This document shows, in pieces, positions 12,499 through 24,135 of a stretch of DNA of 64,000 nt (position 1 is the stretch's first letter; each line of letters opens with the position of its first letter). This stretch comes from Amoebidium appalachense (Eukaryota > Ichthyosporea). The stretch lies in contig CAVNZM010000002.1 of assembly GCA_963693365.1 (NCBI GenBank), positions 16,058,001-16,122,000 on the forward strand. The letters are read 5' to 3'. Under the pieces are notes generated by a model. It was not told the DNA's origin. It worked only from the letters and a program-made list of their open reading frames with translations, and did no database searches. A program made the translations under genes and the position numbers.

Positions 12499-13633
12499 GT
12501 AAGCATCCCCGGACTTGTGTTTGACTGCATACCCCGTTGTTTCCGATATCCACTGCTGCGTTTCAACCTCTTTCGCGAAGACATCATTAACAAGATGCTG
12601 CTCAACTCACTGTCGTTTTCCTCGTGTGTACGCTTTATGACCTTTGAAAAAGTCTATGCCAAACTGAAAAAGTCTATGCCAACTGCCCCCCCCCCCCCCC
12701 CCCCCTCCCCCCAGGCCCCTGTCCCTCCCTTCCCCCGTCAGCTCACCACCAACTTCCCCTTATCCTCCCCTCCCCCCCCCCCCCCCCCCCCCCCCCTCCC
12801 CCCCAGGCCCCTGTCCCTCCCTTCCCCCGTCAGCTCACCACCAACTTCCCCTTATCCTCCCTCCCTCCCCCCCCCCCCCCCCCCCCCTCCCCCCCGTTCT
12901 TATATCTGTCCCCCCCGGCCCCTCCCCCCTCCGCTCCCTGCCCGCTCTCGTTTTTCTTTCGCTCCCCACCACACCTTCTTTCTTTCCTGCCCAGCAGACC
13001 TCCAGCACATGAACGCACGGGGGCCACCCGTGCCCGCACTCATTTCCCAGACATATGCATAAGTGGAATTGTGCAAACGTGTACGCGCCACATAAATTTT
13101 TTAGGCGCCTTTATGTTGTTCATGGTCGCACTAGGCTGCTAGGCTATGGTTCTACTCACGTTTGATCAAAGTTTTGTGTGAGTGCACACACACACACAGA
13201 CCTACAGTCACGTGCGCGCGCACACACACACACACACGCACAACACTGTCGCACCACACACAAGCAAACATTGAAACCTATATTGCGTCTGCTGTTTGTC
13301 CGTGTGTGGACTTTCTAAATCTCTTCGCAAGATTATTAAGTCTCTGTTTGACACATGCGGGGCCTCTGGTTTAAGTCATTCTGACAGTCCCCCCCCCCCC
13401 CCCCCCCCCCTCCCCCAACACACACACGTCTTTCCCCTTTCTTCGTGATTGCCCCCCCCCCCTTTTCCTTTCTTTGGTTGCTGCTCCGTCCCATGCTCCC
13501 ATCCATGTAGCAGCATAAAGGGGTTGCATGACAAAGTAAACAAAGAGGCGTAAGAGATAAGATCTGTTTGTGTCTGCCTAGTTCAGTGATATGCTTTTTG
13601 CGTGCTTGGGTTTATCCCTCCCTCTCCCCTTCC
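12499..13633. repeat. C-rich tandem duplication and spacer
   Basis: A ~60-bp C-rich block, starting AGGCCCCTGTCCCTCCC, is repeated at about 12714 and 12805. Just upstream an 18-bp AAAAAGTCTATGCCAA unit is repeated at about 12647 and 12667. The rest is spacer with C runs and short CA tracts (13183-13265). No gene is seen. Confidence 0.6.
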
Positions 13634-14088
13634 CCCTTCCCCAGTTGATGCTGCTGTCTGAGTTGGAGCGTCGTTTATACGCGGGCTAAGGGGTCGAAAC
13701 TCAGACGCAATTGATGACTTGGGTCCTCCCTGAGGATGGGCTCTGCTTATGACGCATACTGTGCACATGGCTGATGTTGCATACTTGAATGTTTGCCTTT
13801 GCATGTGTCCTGCACCATGCTTCTCGTCGTGTATGCGTACTTCGTACCGTGTTCCGCATTCAAACCCCCCCAGTCTTCTTTCAGAGGTGTCCTTTCAGGA
13901 CAACACACTGTGTGGAGACCGCTTTACTTCCATGCAACCGGGCATGGTTGCTCTGTGTCGTGCATCTGTAAGCACATAAGCATTTTTCGCTGCACTGCTT
14001 TAGTTTGCACACACATCTTCACCGTTTTGCTCACCTTGCTTGCATAAGCAACCCTGCTCGTCTTTGATCAAGACGGGTTGACCCGCCC
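13634..14088 (+). repeat. Dispersed repeat family B, copy 1
   Basis: This contains the family core: a GGGGTCGAAACTCAGACGC block, GAGGATGGGCTCTGCTTATG, then TTCGTACCGTGTTCCGCATTC running into a short C tract. A tail of ~180 bases with GATCAAGACGGGT follows. It is adjacent to, and about 95% like, copy 2. Confidence 0.8.
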
Positions 14089-14314
14089 AAGTTCAGTTGA
14101 TGCTGCTGTCTGAATTGGAGCGTCGTATATACGCGGGCTAAGGGGTCGAAACTCAGACGCAATTGATGACTTGGGTCCTCCCTGAGGATGGGCTCTGCTT
14201 ATGACGCATACTGTGCACATGGCTGATGTTGCATACTTGAATGTTTGCCTTTGCATGTGTCCTGCAGCATGCTTCTCGTCGTGTATGCGTACTTCGTACC
14301 GTGTTCCGCATTCA

Positions 14315-14365
<51 letters not shown>

Positions 14366-14394
14366 TTTCCCACTGCCCTTGCCTGCATAAGCAA
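14089..14394 (+). repeat. Dispersed repeat family B, copy 2
   Basis: A direct tandem neighbour of copy 1, nearly identical to the point where the C tract begins. Here the C tract has expanded to ~48 bases (about 14318-14365). The tail joins directly to copy 3 through GATCAAGACGGGT. Confidence 0.85.
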
Positions 14395-14640
14395 CCCTGC
14401 TCGTCTCTGATCAAGACGGGTGACCTACCCATGTTCACGTGAACCAGTATCTGAGTTGGGTTTCGTTAACGAGGTGAATAGGTCGAAACTCGGGTACTGT
14501 GGTTGACGTGGGCCCCCCCTGAGGATGGGCTCTGCTTATCATACTCTTTATGTATGGCTTGCATTCTGCATCGTGTTATCCGTTTGTTCTTGTGTACTTC
14601 GTACTTTTTGACGCATCCAACCCCCCCCCCCCCGCCTCCC
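14395..14640 (+). repeat. Dispersed repeat family B, copy 3 (subtype 2)
   Basis: A diverged subtype: GTATCTGAGTTGGGTTTCGT, then CGAAACTCGGGTACTGTGG, then GAGGATGGGCTCTGCTTATC and a poly(C) tract. It is most similar to copy 5 at 17340. Confidence 0.8.
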
Positions 14641-14880
14641 CCCCTCCCGGCCTCCCCTTTGACACACACACACACCCAACCACCCACCCACCCACCCACA
14701 CACACACCCTTTCTTGGGAATGGCCTCTGCTTGTGCTGCGTTTTCCTCGTGTGTTCCTTTTTGCTTATCATGATGTATCTTGCACGGTGGTTTTGGTGTT
14801 TATTTTGTACTTTGTGATGTGTAACATATCCCCCCGCTTCTCCTCCCCTCCTTTCCCCCTGCCTTCCTTCCCCCATCCCG

Positions 14881-14917
<37 letters not shown>

Positions 14918-15494
14918 ATATGTCCAACCGCACAATTATGTGTGTGGACATCCGCCCAACCATACTCATATTGGGGGGAGGGGGAGGCTGGAGGGGGAGG
15001 GGGTAACCATATGGTTGTGTGTGTGTCTGTTTGTGATGGTGGTGGTGGTGGTGGTTGGAGGGGGGAGGGGGGTGGATGGGGGGGGGGGGGGGGGAGGGGG
15101 GGGGGAGGGAAGAGACACATGCATGACTGCACACATGTATACATATCCCCAACCCCATATCCATACTCACACTCACATGCGCACCCAGATCCAGACACAC
15201 CGACCCATACACCCATTCACAAACCCGTGCCTACCAACACCCACCCTTCCACATCAACAACCACATAAACACCCACACACAAACACACACACACAGACGC
15301 ACGAGCACGCACACACACACAAGGACCCCCTCCCCCCCCCCCCCCCCCACACACACACCACAGACACACGGCATACACATCCACCCACCTGCGCACACAA
15401 ACACGCCCACCCACCCACCTACACCCACCCACCACACCACATGTGCCTCTCGTTCTGCCAGATACCCTGCTATATCGTCCTGTTTTTGTTAAAG

Positions 15495-15530
<36 letters not shown>

Positions 15531-15774
15531 TGCGCCCTCCCACCCTTTGCAGCCAACCTCGTCCGCATTCCTTACGTGACGGTTGGGGTACCCCACATGT
15601 CCGTACTTTGTGGTCAGTAGATTCGTTCATGGCTACCTCACTTTATTCTGTTACGTGTTTTCAAAAAAATAATAATCTGGACTGCCAAGGAGAACGAAGC
15701 ATGTTGCATGACAAGATTATCTACATCCACGGCATAGTGTTTTTAATCACTTTGTTTCCACCAATGGCATGCAG
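14641..15774. other. No gene; microsatellite-rich
   Basis: It holds CA/CCCA tracts (14663-14708), a C run (14883-14915), G-rich tracts (15058-15110) and interrupted CA tracts (15130-15440), then a C run (15495-15530). No exon was identified; it is probably an intron or 5' region of the phosphatase. Confidence 0.5.
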
Positions 15775-15936
15775 ATTTTAGCCGGGCACTACGCATTAAA
15801 CGGCTCGATGGACGACTGGCTGGACTCGTGGGACGGCCCGGAGACGGCCGACTCGGACAATAAAAAGGTCGAATTCGATGAAAAGGTATTGAACCCCCTC
15901 CCCATGCCCCCCTGCCTCTCCCCCCCTCTTCCCCTC

Positions 15937-15981
<45 letters not shown>

Positions 15982-16306
15982 TACACACCCATTTAAACCC
16001 TCCCCTCTCCCCAGCAGGAGTAGAAACGTTGGCCAGGATTTAATCTTCGCCTCCTGATTTCCTATCTATATATTTTTGTTGCTTGCTGCAGCAGCTTTAA
16101 CCCGCTGCTCGACCCATTGTCCCTGCCTGTGACGTCTGCCTGTGTGAGTAAACCTCTGCATCTGATCAAAACGGGTACCACCCACTTGTTGAAGTAAAGC
16201 ACGTTCTAAGCTGGTGTTCACATGCAAGGCTGGGAACTCTGGTGTTGTGGTTGACTTGGGCCCAATTGAGGGTGTGCCCTACTTTTATTCCTCTCTCACT
16301 CTGTGC

Positions 16307-16359
<53 letters not shown>

Positions 16360-16446
16360 TTCCCCTCCCCTCTCCCCCTTGTGTGCAAAATCGGCATTGA
16401 GTTGTCCGAAGTGAATGTGTACGATCTACTCTGTAACGCTTGCTAA

Positions 16447-16486
<40 letters not shown>

Positions 16487-16778
16487 ACCCAAAAAAAAAT
16501 AAAATTCACAGAGTTACAATGAGGCACAGGAGATAACGATATGCCCACGCCTATGGATAGGTGGCTTGGGGTAAAACCCCCTCTTCCCCCCCCCCCCTCC
16601 CCTCCCCTCCGCCTTCTGCACCAATCTATCATAATAAGATTTTATGTTCATGCTCATGATGGCCAACCTCATGGGGTCACTACAAAGTTTCCAACCCCCT
16701 CCTCCCCCTGTCCCTCGCTAGGGCTATACTTAACTATGGCAAAACACACACACAAGCATGAACTGAGGCTCGATACAT

Positions 16779-16839
<61 letters not shown>

Positions 16840-16868
16840 GGAGAGAGAGAGGGGGAGACACACACACT

Positions 16869-16899
<31 letters not shown>

Positions 16900-16903
16900 A
16901 CCC

Positions 16904-16946
<43 letters not shown>

Positions 16947-17122
16947 CCCCCCCCCCCCATCCGTCACTCCCTACACACACACACATACACACACACACAC
17001 TCTCTCTCTCCGTCCCTCCCTCCCCCCTCTCCCTCTCTCTCTCTCTCTCTCTCCGTCCCTCCCTCCCTCCCTCTCTCTCTCTCTCTCTCCCCCCCCCCCC
17101 CCCTCCCCCCCCCCCTCCTCCC

Positions 17123-17168
<46 letters not shown>

Positions 17169-17566
17169 CCCCTCCCTCCCTCCCTCCCATCTTTTCCTCC
17201 CCCCCCCCCCCAGGTATCGACGGGGGAGCTTCCTAGAAGCCCCGTCTCCTGAGTTCCTATCTATATTTTTCTTGCTTCTGCTTACTGCTGCAACTTTAAC
17301 CCCCGGCCTTTCCCACTGCCCTTGCCTGCATAAGCAACCCTGCTCGTCTCTGATCAAGACGGGTGACCTACTCATGTTCAAGTGAAACAGTATCTGAGTT
17401 GGGTTTCGTTAACGAGGGGAATAGGTCGAAACTCGGGTACTGTGGATGACGTGGGCCCCCCCTGAGGATGGGCTCTGCTTATTATGCATACTCTTTATGT
17501 ATGGCTTGCATTCTGCATCGTGTTATCCGTTTGTTCTTGTGTACTTCGTACTTTTTGACGCATTCA

Positions 17567-17605
<39 letters not shown>

Positions 17606-17699
17606 ACAAAAAAAAAAAAAAAGAAAGAAAAAAAGATGCCTACTCATGCACCCAACCACACGCATGTTCGTGGGTGTGCGCACAAGCACGCATACACAA

Positions 17700-17771
<72 letters not shown>

Positions 17772-18010
17772 ACACACACACTCACACACTCACACGCTCA
17801 CACGCTACGGACACGTGTTTGCTTATGAGCACTTGGGTTGCAAACACAATTTTTTTCTCGTGATGCCCCTTCTAGCCACAATCATCTGTGATTGTAGGTT
17901 GTCAACCTCGTTCTCCCTCATGCCCCCTTTCCCCTTTCCGTATTTTCATATCATACTATATTCATCTCTTTCTACGTCGTGTCTCTGTACTCCCGTGCCG
18001 TGCAGTGTTC

Positions 18011-18052
<42 letters not shown>

Positions 18053-19076
18053 CCTTTTTGTGTGTCCACCCCTTCTTTCTCTTTCTCCACTCCACCATCT
18101 TATTGAACTTTGGGAATTGCTTCCGATGCTGCATCACTATGTCCAATACATTACCATTCAGTTGTTGCAGGGTGTCTAGTCATAGCAATGATTTCACCAT
18201 AAATTGTAGTCTTTAATGCGTTCTAATTTGGTGACGTGTTGTGGGGTGGCCAGGGCTGCGCAAGACCGCAACTGGCTGCTGAGCCACAACATCACCCACG
18301 TACTGGTGACGGGCGCCATGCTGACACAGTACTTCCCTGGGGTATAAATCCCCCCCCCCCCCCCCCCCCCCCCTCTCGGAGAGTCGTATGTACGCGGGCT
18401 TGTGACCGAAATTCAGACGCAATTGATGACTTGGGCCCGCCCTAAGGATGAGCTCTGCTTATGACGCATACTGTGCGCATTGCTGATGTTGCGTACTTGA
18501 ATGTTTTCCTTTGCATGTGTCCTGCACCATGCTTCTCATCGTGTATGTGTACTTCGTACTATATTCCGCATTCAGCTCCCGTCTCAGAAATCCCACCCCA
18601 CTCCTTGCCACACACCCGCACATTATACATGAATGCTGCTGTGAAAGCGGTGATTTGAACAGAGATATTTTGGGGATTGTGCCTTTTGGGGCCCGTTTTT
18701 TTTTTTTTTTTTTTTTTGAGGGGGGCGGGAAGGGGGCGCGGGGCGGGGGGGGGGGGGTTAGGAAGAGGAGGAAGGAGGGAGGAGAGAATGGAGAGGGGAG
18801 GGGTACAGAAGTCCTGAATGTTGGAATAGACGTGTCTATATGGCCGTGTGCAAAGAGAGCAAGAACTGGAAGGGAGAGGAATCGAGAGGATTGATTGGGA
18901 GCATGTCGAGCAAGTGGATGAAGGCGAGAGCGCGAGGGGGATGGAAGGGTGGAAGGATGGAAGGGCTTGGCATTATAGGTGGGTGCTTGAGGGGAAGTTT
19001 GGGAGCTGAAAGTGCCAGGGAAGGTGGTAAGGAGAGTTGAGATTGTCATGGAGGGTTTGGAAAGGAGAGAGAATGG

Positions 19077-19168
<92 letters not shown>

Positions 19169-19862
19169 TGGTGGTGGTGTTATGGGGGGGGGGGGGGGGG
19201 GGGGGATGAGGAAAAGTAAATTGATGGTTGGTTTAAAGATATTGAGGTACATAGGTGTAGAGGTATGAGGCAAGGTTTGCAGTGAAGGTTATGCTTTTTG
19301 ACGACGTTTTTGGCAACAAGCCAGCTTTTAAAGCCATAAAGCTGATAAGATTATGGGGACTACCAGACCAATACAGACACCAAACCCACTTCGTGTTTCT
19401 TACCCTGCTCCACTTGACCCCCAGAGTAACCATCTACACAGTATATCCATGCAGTTATATCCGTGCAATATCTGTTTGGCTTATACTGATTGCACACGAT
19501 CATATACGCAGGAGTTTGAGTACAAGTGCATAGCGTGCCTAGACACGGCACAGCAAGACGTATTGAGCTACTTCCCAGAGAGCATCGAGTTTATCCATCG
19601 GGGTAGACAGTCTGGTGGGGTGCTAGTGCACTGCCAGTTTGGGGTGTCAAGAAGTGCGGCATTTTGTATGGCCTATGTCATGCACGACCAAAAGGTAGTG
19701 CTTAGGTGCATTGGCTCTTGTTATCTGCTTTATACGTAAAGGAGATATGTGTGTGTGCGTGTATGTGTGTCTGTGTGGGTGAGCGGGTGGGTGTTTGGTG
19801 GTGTGTGGGTGGGTGGATTGATGGGTCGTGTGTGTTTGTGTGTGTGTTTTTTTTTTTTTTTT

Positions 19863-19893
<31 letters not shown>

Positions 19894-20451
19894 GGGGGAG
19901 TTTGTCTGACCTAGAAAAAATACAGTTGCTCTAGGTGTACATCCCAGGATCTTACCCAACCACCACGCTTGTTTTTACACAGGGCAAATCTAAAACATGG
20001 AGCAGTGCGAGATAGACGACATAGGGGGGGGGGGGGGGGGGGGGGGGGGAGGGGGGGGGAGGGGGGGGGGGGGGGGGGAGGGGCAGGAGCAAGGGCTTGC
20101 AGAATCGGGACTAGGGGAGGCACAACATGTGTGTACATATACATTTTATTTTTTGGTAAGTGTCTAAGTGAATGTCTATGTGCGCGCCTCGGTAGGTTTT
20201 TGTCATTTGTTCTTAGTGTTGTGTTAGGTTTGGCAATGCCTCACAGAAGGCAACAACACAAAGACACAATGCCCTGGGCCTTCGGCCCCTCCCCCCCCCC
20301 CTCCCTCCCCTCCCCGCCCCTCTCTCCCTGCCCCCGACACACACACACACACGCACACACACACGCACACGTACAAGCACGGGCATAGGCACAGGCACAG
20401 GTACCGGCACACACATGCAAACACACACGCACACAGAAACACACACACACT

Positions 20452-20538
<87 letters not shown>

Positions 20539-20734
20539 CCAACACACACACACGCACACGCACGAGCACACCACACTCAATAGCTCAGACCATAAAGGAG
20601 ATTTGGGAGACTATGAAGGAAAATGGGCGGAACCTAGGTGTGTTTGTTAGCGGCCCACAAATTCTTTGTGGTTTATGACGTCATTTTTTGTCATGCACAG
20701 TGTTTCCTTTTTAATCGTTGTGCTTATACCGAAA

Positions 20735-20795
<61 letters not shown>

Positions 20796-21233
20796 CGGGG
20801 GGCCCGCCTGGCCCTTGTGCACCCACTGTCCACTGTACGTCTGAACAGGGGAACAGGGATACACTTCATGCACACATACAAGCCCTCGATATGTGTAGTG
20901 GTAGAGATATAGGAGTGTGTAACCATTTGCACGTCTGCCAATTCTCCCTCTCTCGTATCAGCACAAACACACACACACACATCCACACGATAACACCCTC
21001 CCCTGTCCCCTATAATGTCATCAACGTTGCAGTTGTTCCCGTTTCTAACCTCTCCCTATTTTCCCGCACAGGTAACGTTTGAAAAGGCCTTCGATTATGT
21101 GCACATTGCGCGGCCGTTTGTTGATCCAAACACAGGGTTCATAACGCAGTTGAAACTGTTTGAGCAGATGGGCCGGAAGGTCGATCCCAAGGATGAACGC
21201 TACAAAAAGTTCCGCAAGAAGACACTGATGTAG
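15775..21233 (+). CDS. YVH1/DUSP12-like dual-specificity phosphatase (5' end not found)
   Basis: A cysteine phosphatase acting on phospho-Tyr/Ser/Thr. Exons seen: 15775-15885 ([16 protein letters not shown]-terminal strand region), 18254-18341 ([15 protein letters not shown]; the usual DUSP second strand), 19512-19694 (active site [10 protein letters not shown], matching HCx5R, with Cys the nucleophile and Arg binding phosphate; the upstream CLD supplies the likely general-acid Asp) and 21072-21233 ([12 protein letters not shown], then [13 protein letters not shown]; stop TAG). The last exon closely follows the YVH1/DUSP12 pattern, but the protein stops soon after and lacks the C-terminal zinc-binding domain of that family. 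Exons 2-4 join in phase. Exon 1 ends in phase 0 while exon 2 needs two extra bases, so a small exon or an indel is missing between them. No start codon is visible. Introns carry family B repeats and long CA/GT arrays. Confidence 0.8.
16150..16360 (+). repeat. Dispersed repeat family B, copy 4 (diverged)
   Basis: Lies in a phosphatase intron. It keeps the order GATCAAAACGGGT, GGTTGACTTGGGCCC, then a ~50-base C tract, but the middle has diverged strongly from copies 3 and 5. Confidence 0.5.
16780..17214 (+). repeat. Mosaic microsatellite: CA, C, CT blocks
   Basis: Consecutive (CA)n (16780-16836), C runs, (CA)n (16910-16943) and (CT)n/CCCT blocks (17000-17190) lie inside a phosphatase intron. 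A CCCAG at the end is followed by non-conserved sequence. The protein-like frames here are repeat artefacts. Confidence 0.9.
17310..17605 (+). repeat. Dispersed repeat family B, copy 5
   Basis: Very close to copy 3 (GTATCTGAGTTGGGTTTCGT, CGAAACTCGGGTACTGTGG, GAGGATGGGCTCTGCTTAT, CATTCTGCATCGTGTTATCC). It ends in a C tract followed by an A-rich run (17569-17637) and then a (CA)n array (17700-17765). Confidence 0.8.
18365..18585 (+). repeat. Dispersed repeat family B, copy 6
   Basis: Subtype 1 core like copies 1 and 2 (CAGACGCAATTGATGACTTG, ATGTTTTCCTTTGCATGTGT, TTCGTACTATATTCCGCATTC). It begins right after a C run just downstream of phosphatase exon 2, and at the point where other copies enter poly(C) it continues into unique sequence. 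Confidence 0.75.
19078..19167 (+). repeat. (GT)n array upstream of catalytic exon
   Basis: About 90 bases of GT in the intron before the phosphatase active-site exon (19512-19694). The (CA)n array at 20456-20535 after that exon is its reverse complement. Confidence 0.95.
20456..20535 (+). repeat. (CA)n array downstream of catalytic exon
   Basis: About 80 bases of CA in the intron after the active-site exon, complementary in the transcript to the GT array at 19078-19167. Confidence 0.95.
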
Positions 21234-22891
21234 AACTTACATGTATTCAACACTCCCCCCCCCCCCCCCCCCCCCCCCACGCACACACACACCTCTCCCT
21301 ACCCCCCCCTCTCTTCCAATCCCCATTCTCGCCTCACCTTCCTTGTTTCCGGTCCTTTGTTGTGCTGATTGTGGGGCCAGAGGTGGGTGTAAGTACTTGT
21401 CTTCTGGTGTAGTTTGTGTGGCTGTGAGTGTTATCTTAGATCTCGCCTGTCACCGCTTGTGGTGTGTGAAGTTAGCTAGAAAAAGAACGAATAGGTTTTT
21501 ATAGTGTCATCACAGAGACGCAGATTAAGCAAAGACCATGATGGGTATCAGTTAGATATTAAAAAGCAGGAATTTTGCGTTTTTGTGTTCGAGCTAAACT
21601 GAATATGTTTGCTCGGTTGTATGGGTTTAAGATTGGTGATGATAGGTTACATGGTGACAAGCTGGATATATATGCAGAAAATAATTATAGAAACTTTGAT
21701 ATGCACGGCGTAGATATGCATGCACAGGCTGACTCAGAACCGATCAGTATGGGCGCACACTAAGTTTGAGAACATATGTTGCCTGAAAAACTGTTCTGTC
21801 TTTGAATGTCGGTTTACTGGCGCTTGTTGTAATGTCCTAGGTGATGTAGTGGGTTTCTCCTCTGAAATTATTCCAGATTCGTTTATGTCATTGGTCAGGT
21901 GAAAAAGAGTACGCTTTGCTCTTTACAGTGTGGTATTTGACATTTTTCGAAGAAGCTTTCTGTGCACACAATATGTGGCGTGATGGATGGGTTGGGTTTG
22001 CCGGGGTGCTGGGAGTTAGTTGCCAATAATGCAATTCTAACGTTGAGAGCAGCAAACATATATCAAAGACGTGCATATTCAGTGACGTAGATTCACAAAA
22101 TGCACAGAGTCTTGGTTATTTCGTCATAATAAAATTTGCAATGCCAAGTGTGTAAGTTTTCACAGCCGTTGATCAGGTCTGTCACAGCACAGCAGTCACG
22201 TGCACAGCAGAACCGCAAGCAGACCAACCCCCCCCCCCCCTCCCCCCCCTCCTCCCGTGGGGACACACATGTATTGAGATGTACACACATGCCCACACGC
22301 ACACAGACCAAGAGTACCCACACACCCACTTCAGATTGTGAATCGGATATTAATGCAACACAAATTTGCATTATGCACGGCAGAATAAAAGTAGGATCCT
22401 TCAGGGTGTCTAGATCTCGTTTATAATAATATGCGTGTTAACGTCGTTGGCCATGCGCATGCGCATGCGTGGCCTGTCAAGGAAGTAACCCCTTTGTAAT
22501 TTAGTACCTTTAGTTTGGTAGTGGGCGGACCACACCACCGAGACAGTCACTATCGCAGTTTATTCAGTGGCACGTCTTATAATACCGTGTATTTATTTAC
22601 TCATGCAGTATGTAGGTGAATGCATAGGCATCATGATAGCCTCTTATTTATAATTACCCCCCCCCCCCCCCCCCCCCCCCCCGCCCTCCCCTCCTTACGT
22701 ATACCTCTCACCCCCCACCCTTCCTCCTTCCTCCCCTCCCGTCCTGGTTCCCGCCGACCAGCTGCGCAGACCCGCTAAAACATCATATCGTTCAACGGCA
22801 CAAGTACACGTACCGTACGCTTGAACTAAACATGATATCAAGTTTGGATATCTATTACTAAGAATCTAAACTCGGCGCGATGTTAGCTACA
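21234..22891. other. 3' flank and spacer without recognised gene
   Basis: A C-rich stretch (21256-21278), then about 1.1 kb of AT-richer unique sequence (21480-22620) with no convincing exon. The open frames are short and unlike any family I know. A GC-palindromic ATGCGCATGCGCATGCG lies at about 22453, and a C run at 22658-22682. Confidence 0.5.
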
Positions 22892-23262
22892 CCATTATAT
22901 GAGCGTAATCAGCGGCATAGTATAGGGGGAGCCATGAGGCTCGGGCAGGGTCTCGGCGGATCTGGTCTCTGCCTATGACTCCAAGTACAAATTCATATGC
23001 GTGTGATTGTGGGACAATCTCACTCATACATCTCGGCGGCGGGAGTGAGCTCGCCCCGAGCTCATAGCAGTGCGCAGTGGAAAGCGGCTAGGCCATCAGA
23101 GGGCGGTCGGGCTGTCTCTGCTACCATATATGAGCGTAATCAGCGGCATAGTATAGGGGGAGCCATGAGGCCGCGGGCAGGGTCTCGGCGGATCTGGTCT
23201 CTGCCTATGACTCCAAGTACAAATTCATATGCGTGTGATTGTGGGACAATCTCACTCATACA
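22892..23262 (+). repeat. ~139-bp direct repeat, two copies
   Basis: Copies at about 22892-23030 and 23124-23262 (offset 232) share GAGCGTAATCAGCGGCATAG through GGGACAATCTCACTCATACA with only two or three differences. The second copy ends 7 bases before a tRNA-like sequence. The function is unknown. Confidence 0.85.
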
Positions 23263-23269
23263 CCATCAA

Positions 23270-23348
23270 TCTTCGGTAGTATATAGTGGTTACTTCTCCG
23301 CCTATCGTGATCACGCGGAAGGCCGGGATTCGATTACCGGCCGGAGAG
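23270..23348 (+). tRNA. tRNA-like sequence (Asp-type, probably pseudogene or SINE head)
   Basis: The seven-base acceptor ends TCTTCGG and CCGGAGA pair fully (one G-U). The anticodon stem TCCGC/GCGGA is intact. The TAGTATATAGTGG and GGATTCGATTACC stretches resemble A and B boxes, and a T-rich terminator follows. Against a true tRNA, the D region has an extra TA, the T stem has a mismatch and an extra base, and the anticodon loop has 13 nucleotides instead of 7. If six of these (TGATCA) were an intron after position 37, the anticodon would be AUC. A decayed tRNA or tRNA-derived element seems likelier. Confidence 0.45.
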
Positions 23349-24135
23349 TCTTCTTTTCCTTTTAAATTTTTTGTTTTCTTTTGTTGCGACAATGTGGCTC
23401 TCGGTGTGTGTGCGTGTGCAGGTGTAGGTGTGCGCGTGTATGCGTGCATGAGTGCGTGTGTATATCTGTCTGTGTGTGCGTGCCTGTGTGAGTATAATTG
23501 GGTGGGTGGATGGGTGGGGGTGGGGGCGGGGGTGTGCGCGGGGAATAAGGTACATTCCAAGCATATGTGAGAGGTGTATGCCCAGTGACTGCAAGTGTTC
23601 ATCCGTACGTTATTTAGTGTACACGTACCGCAACCGCCACGGTGACCGTCAAATATATGCTTGCTGTCTGAAGATCCGAAGGGTGCCCAGCAGACAACAA
23701 TTGGGCAAGGTCCTTTGCAAAGCTTTGCCCGAAAAATCATACAGCCGTATGTCCGTATGTATGACACTGAGGTTTACTAATCTTTGCTGTTGGACCTTAC
23801 AGCAACAGCCAAACGAAACTATACTGCCTGTGCATACAAAGGCCTTTCCTATCCTTTCAACAGCTTTAGGTTTGACTTATCCACCCCAGCTTAGTTTACA
23901 TCATACAGGATATTCACTCCTCTCTCACTGTTGAAGTCAAGCAAAAAGAGTGGTGCAATTCATAAACATTCAGTGGGTGTTCATTCAATTACTTTCGGCT
24001 ATACAGGAGCAGAATAACCATGTGAGAAAGAGTCAGTAGGGCATACATTCCTATCATACGAAAGAGTTACGTGGGATTTAGTTACACAACCAGAAAAACA
24101 AATACTTGTACTGTGCTCATCAAAAACACACGTCC
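23349..24135. other. No gene; GT/GGGT-rich then unique
   Basis: Interrupted GT repeats (23400-23545) are followed by unique sequence up to the 3' end of the RING gene. No exon was identified. Confidence 0.5.

Noticed and set aside
21575-21763. 62-codon ORF downstream of the phosphatase
   Set aside because: No splice context, no similarity and typical chance length in AT-rich sequence.
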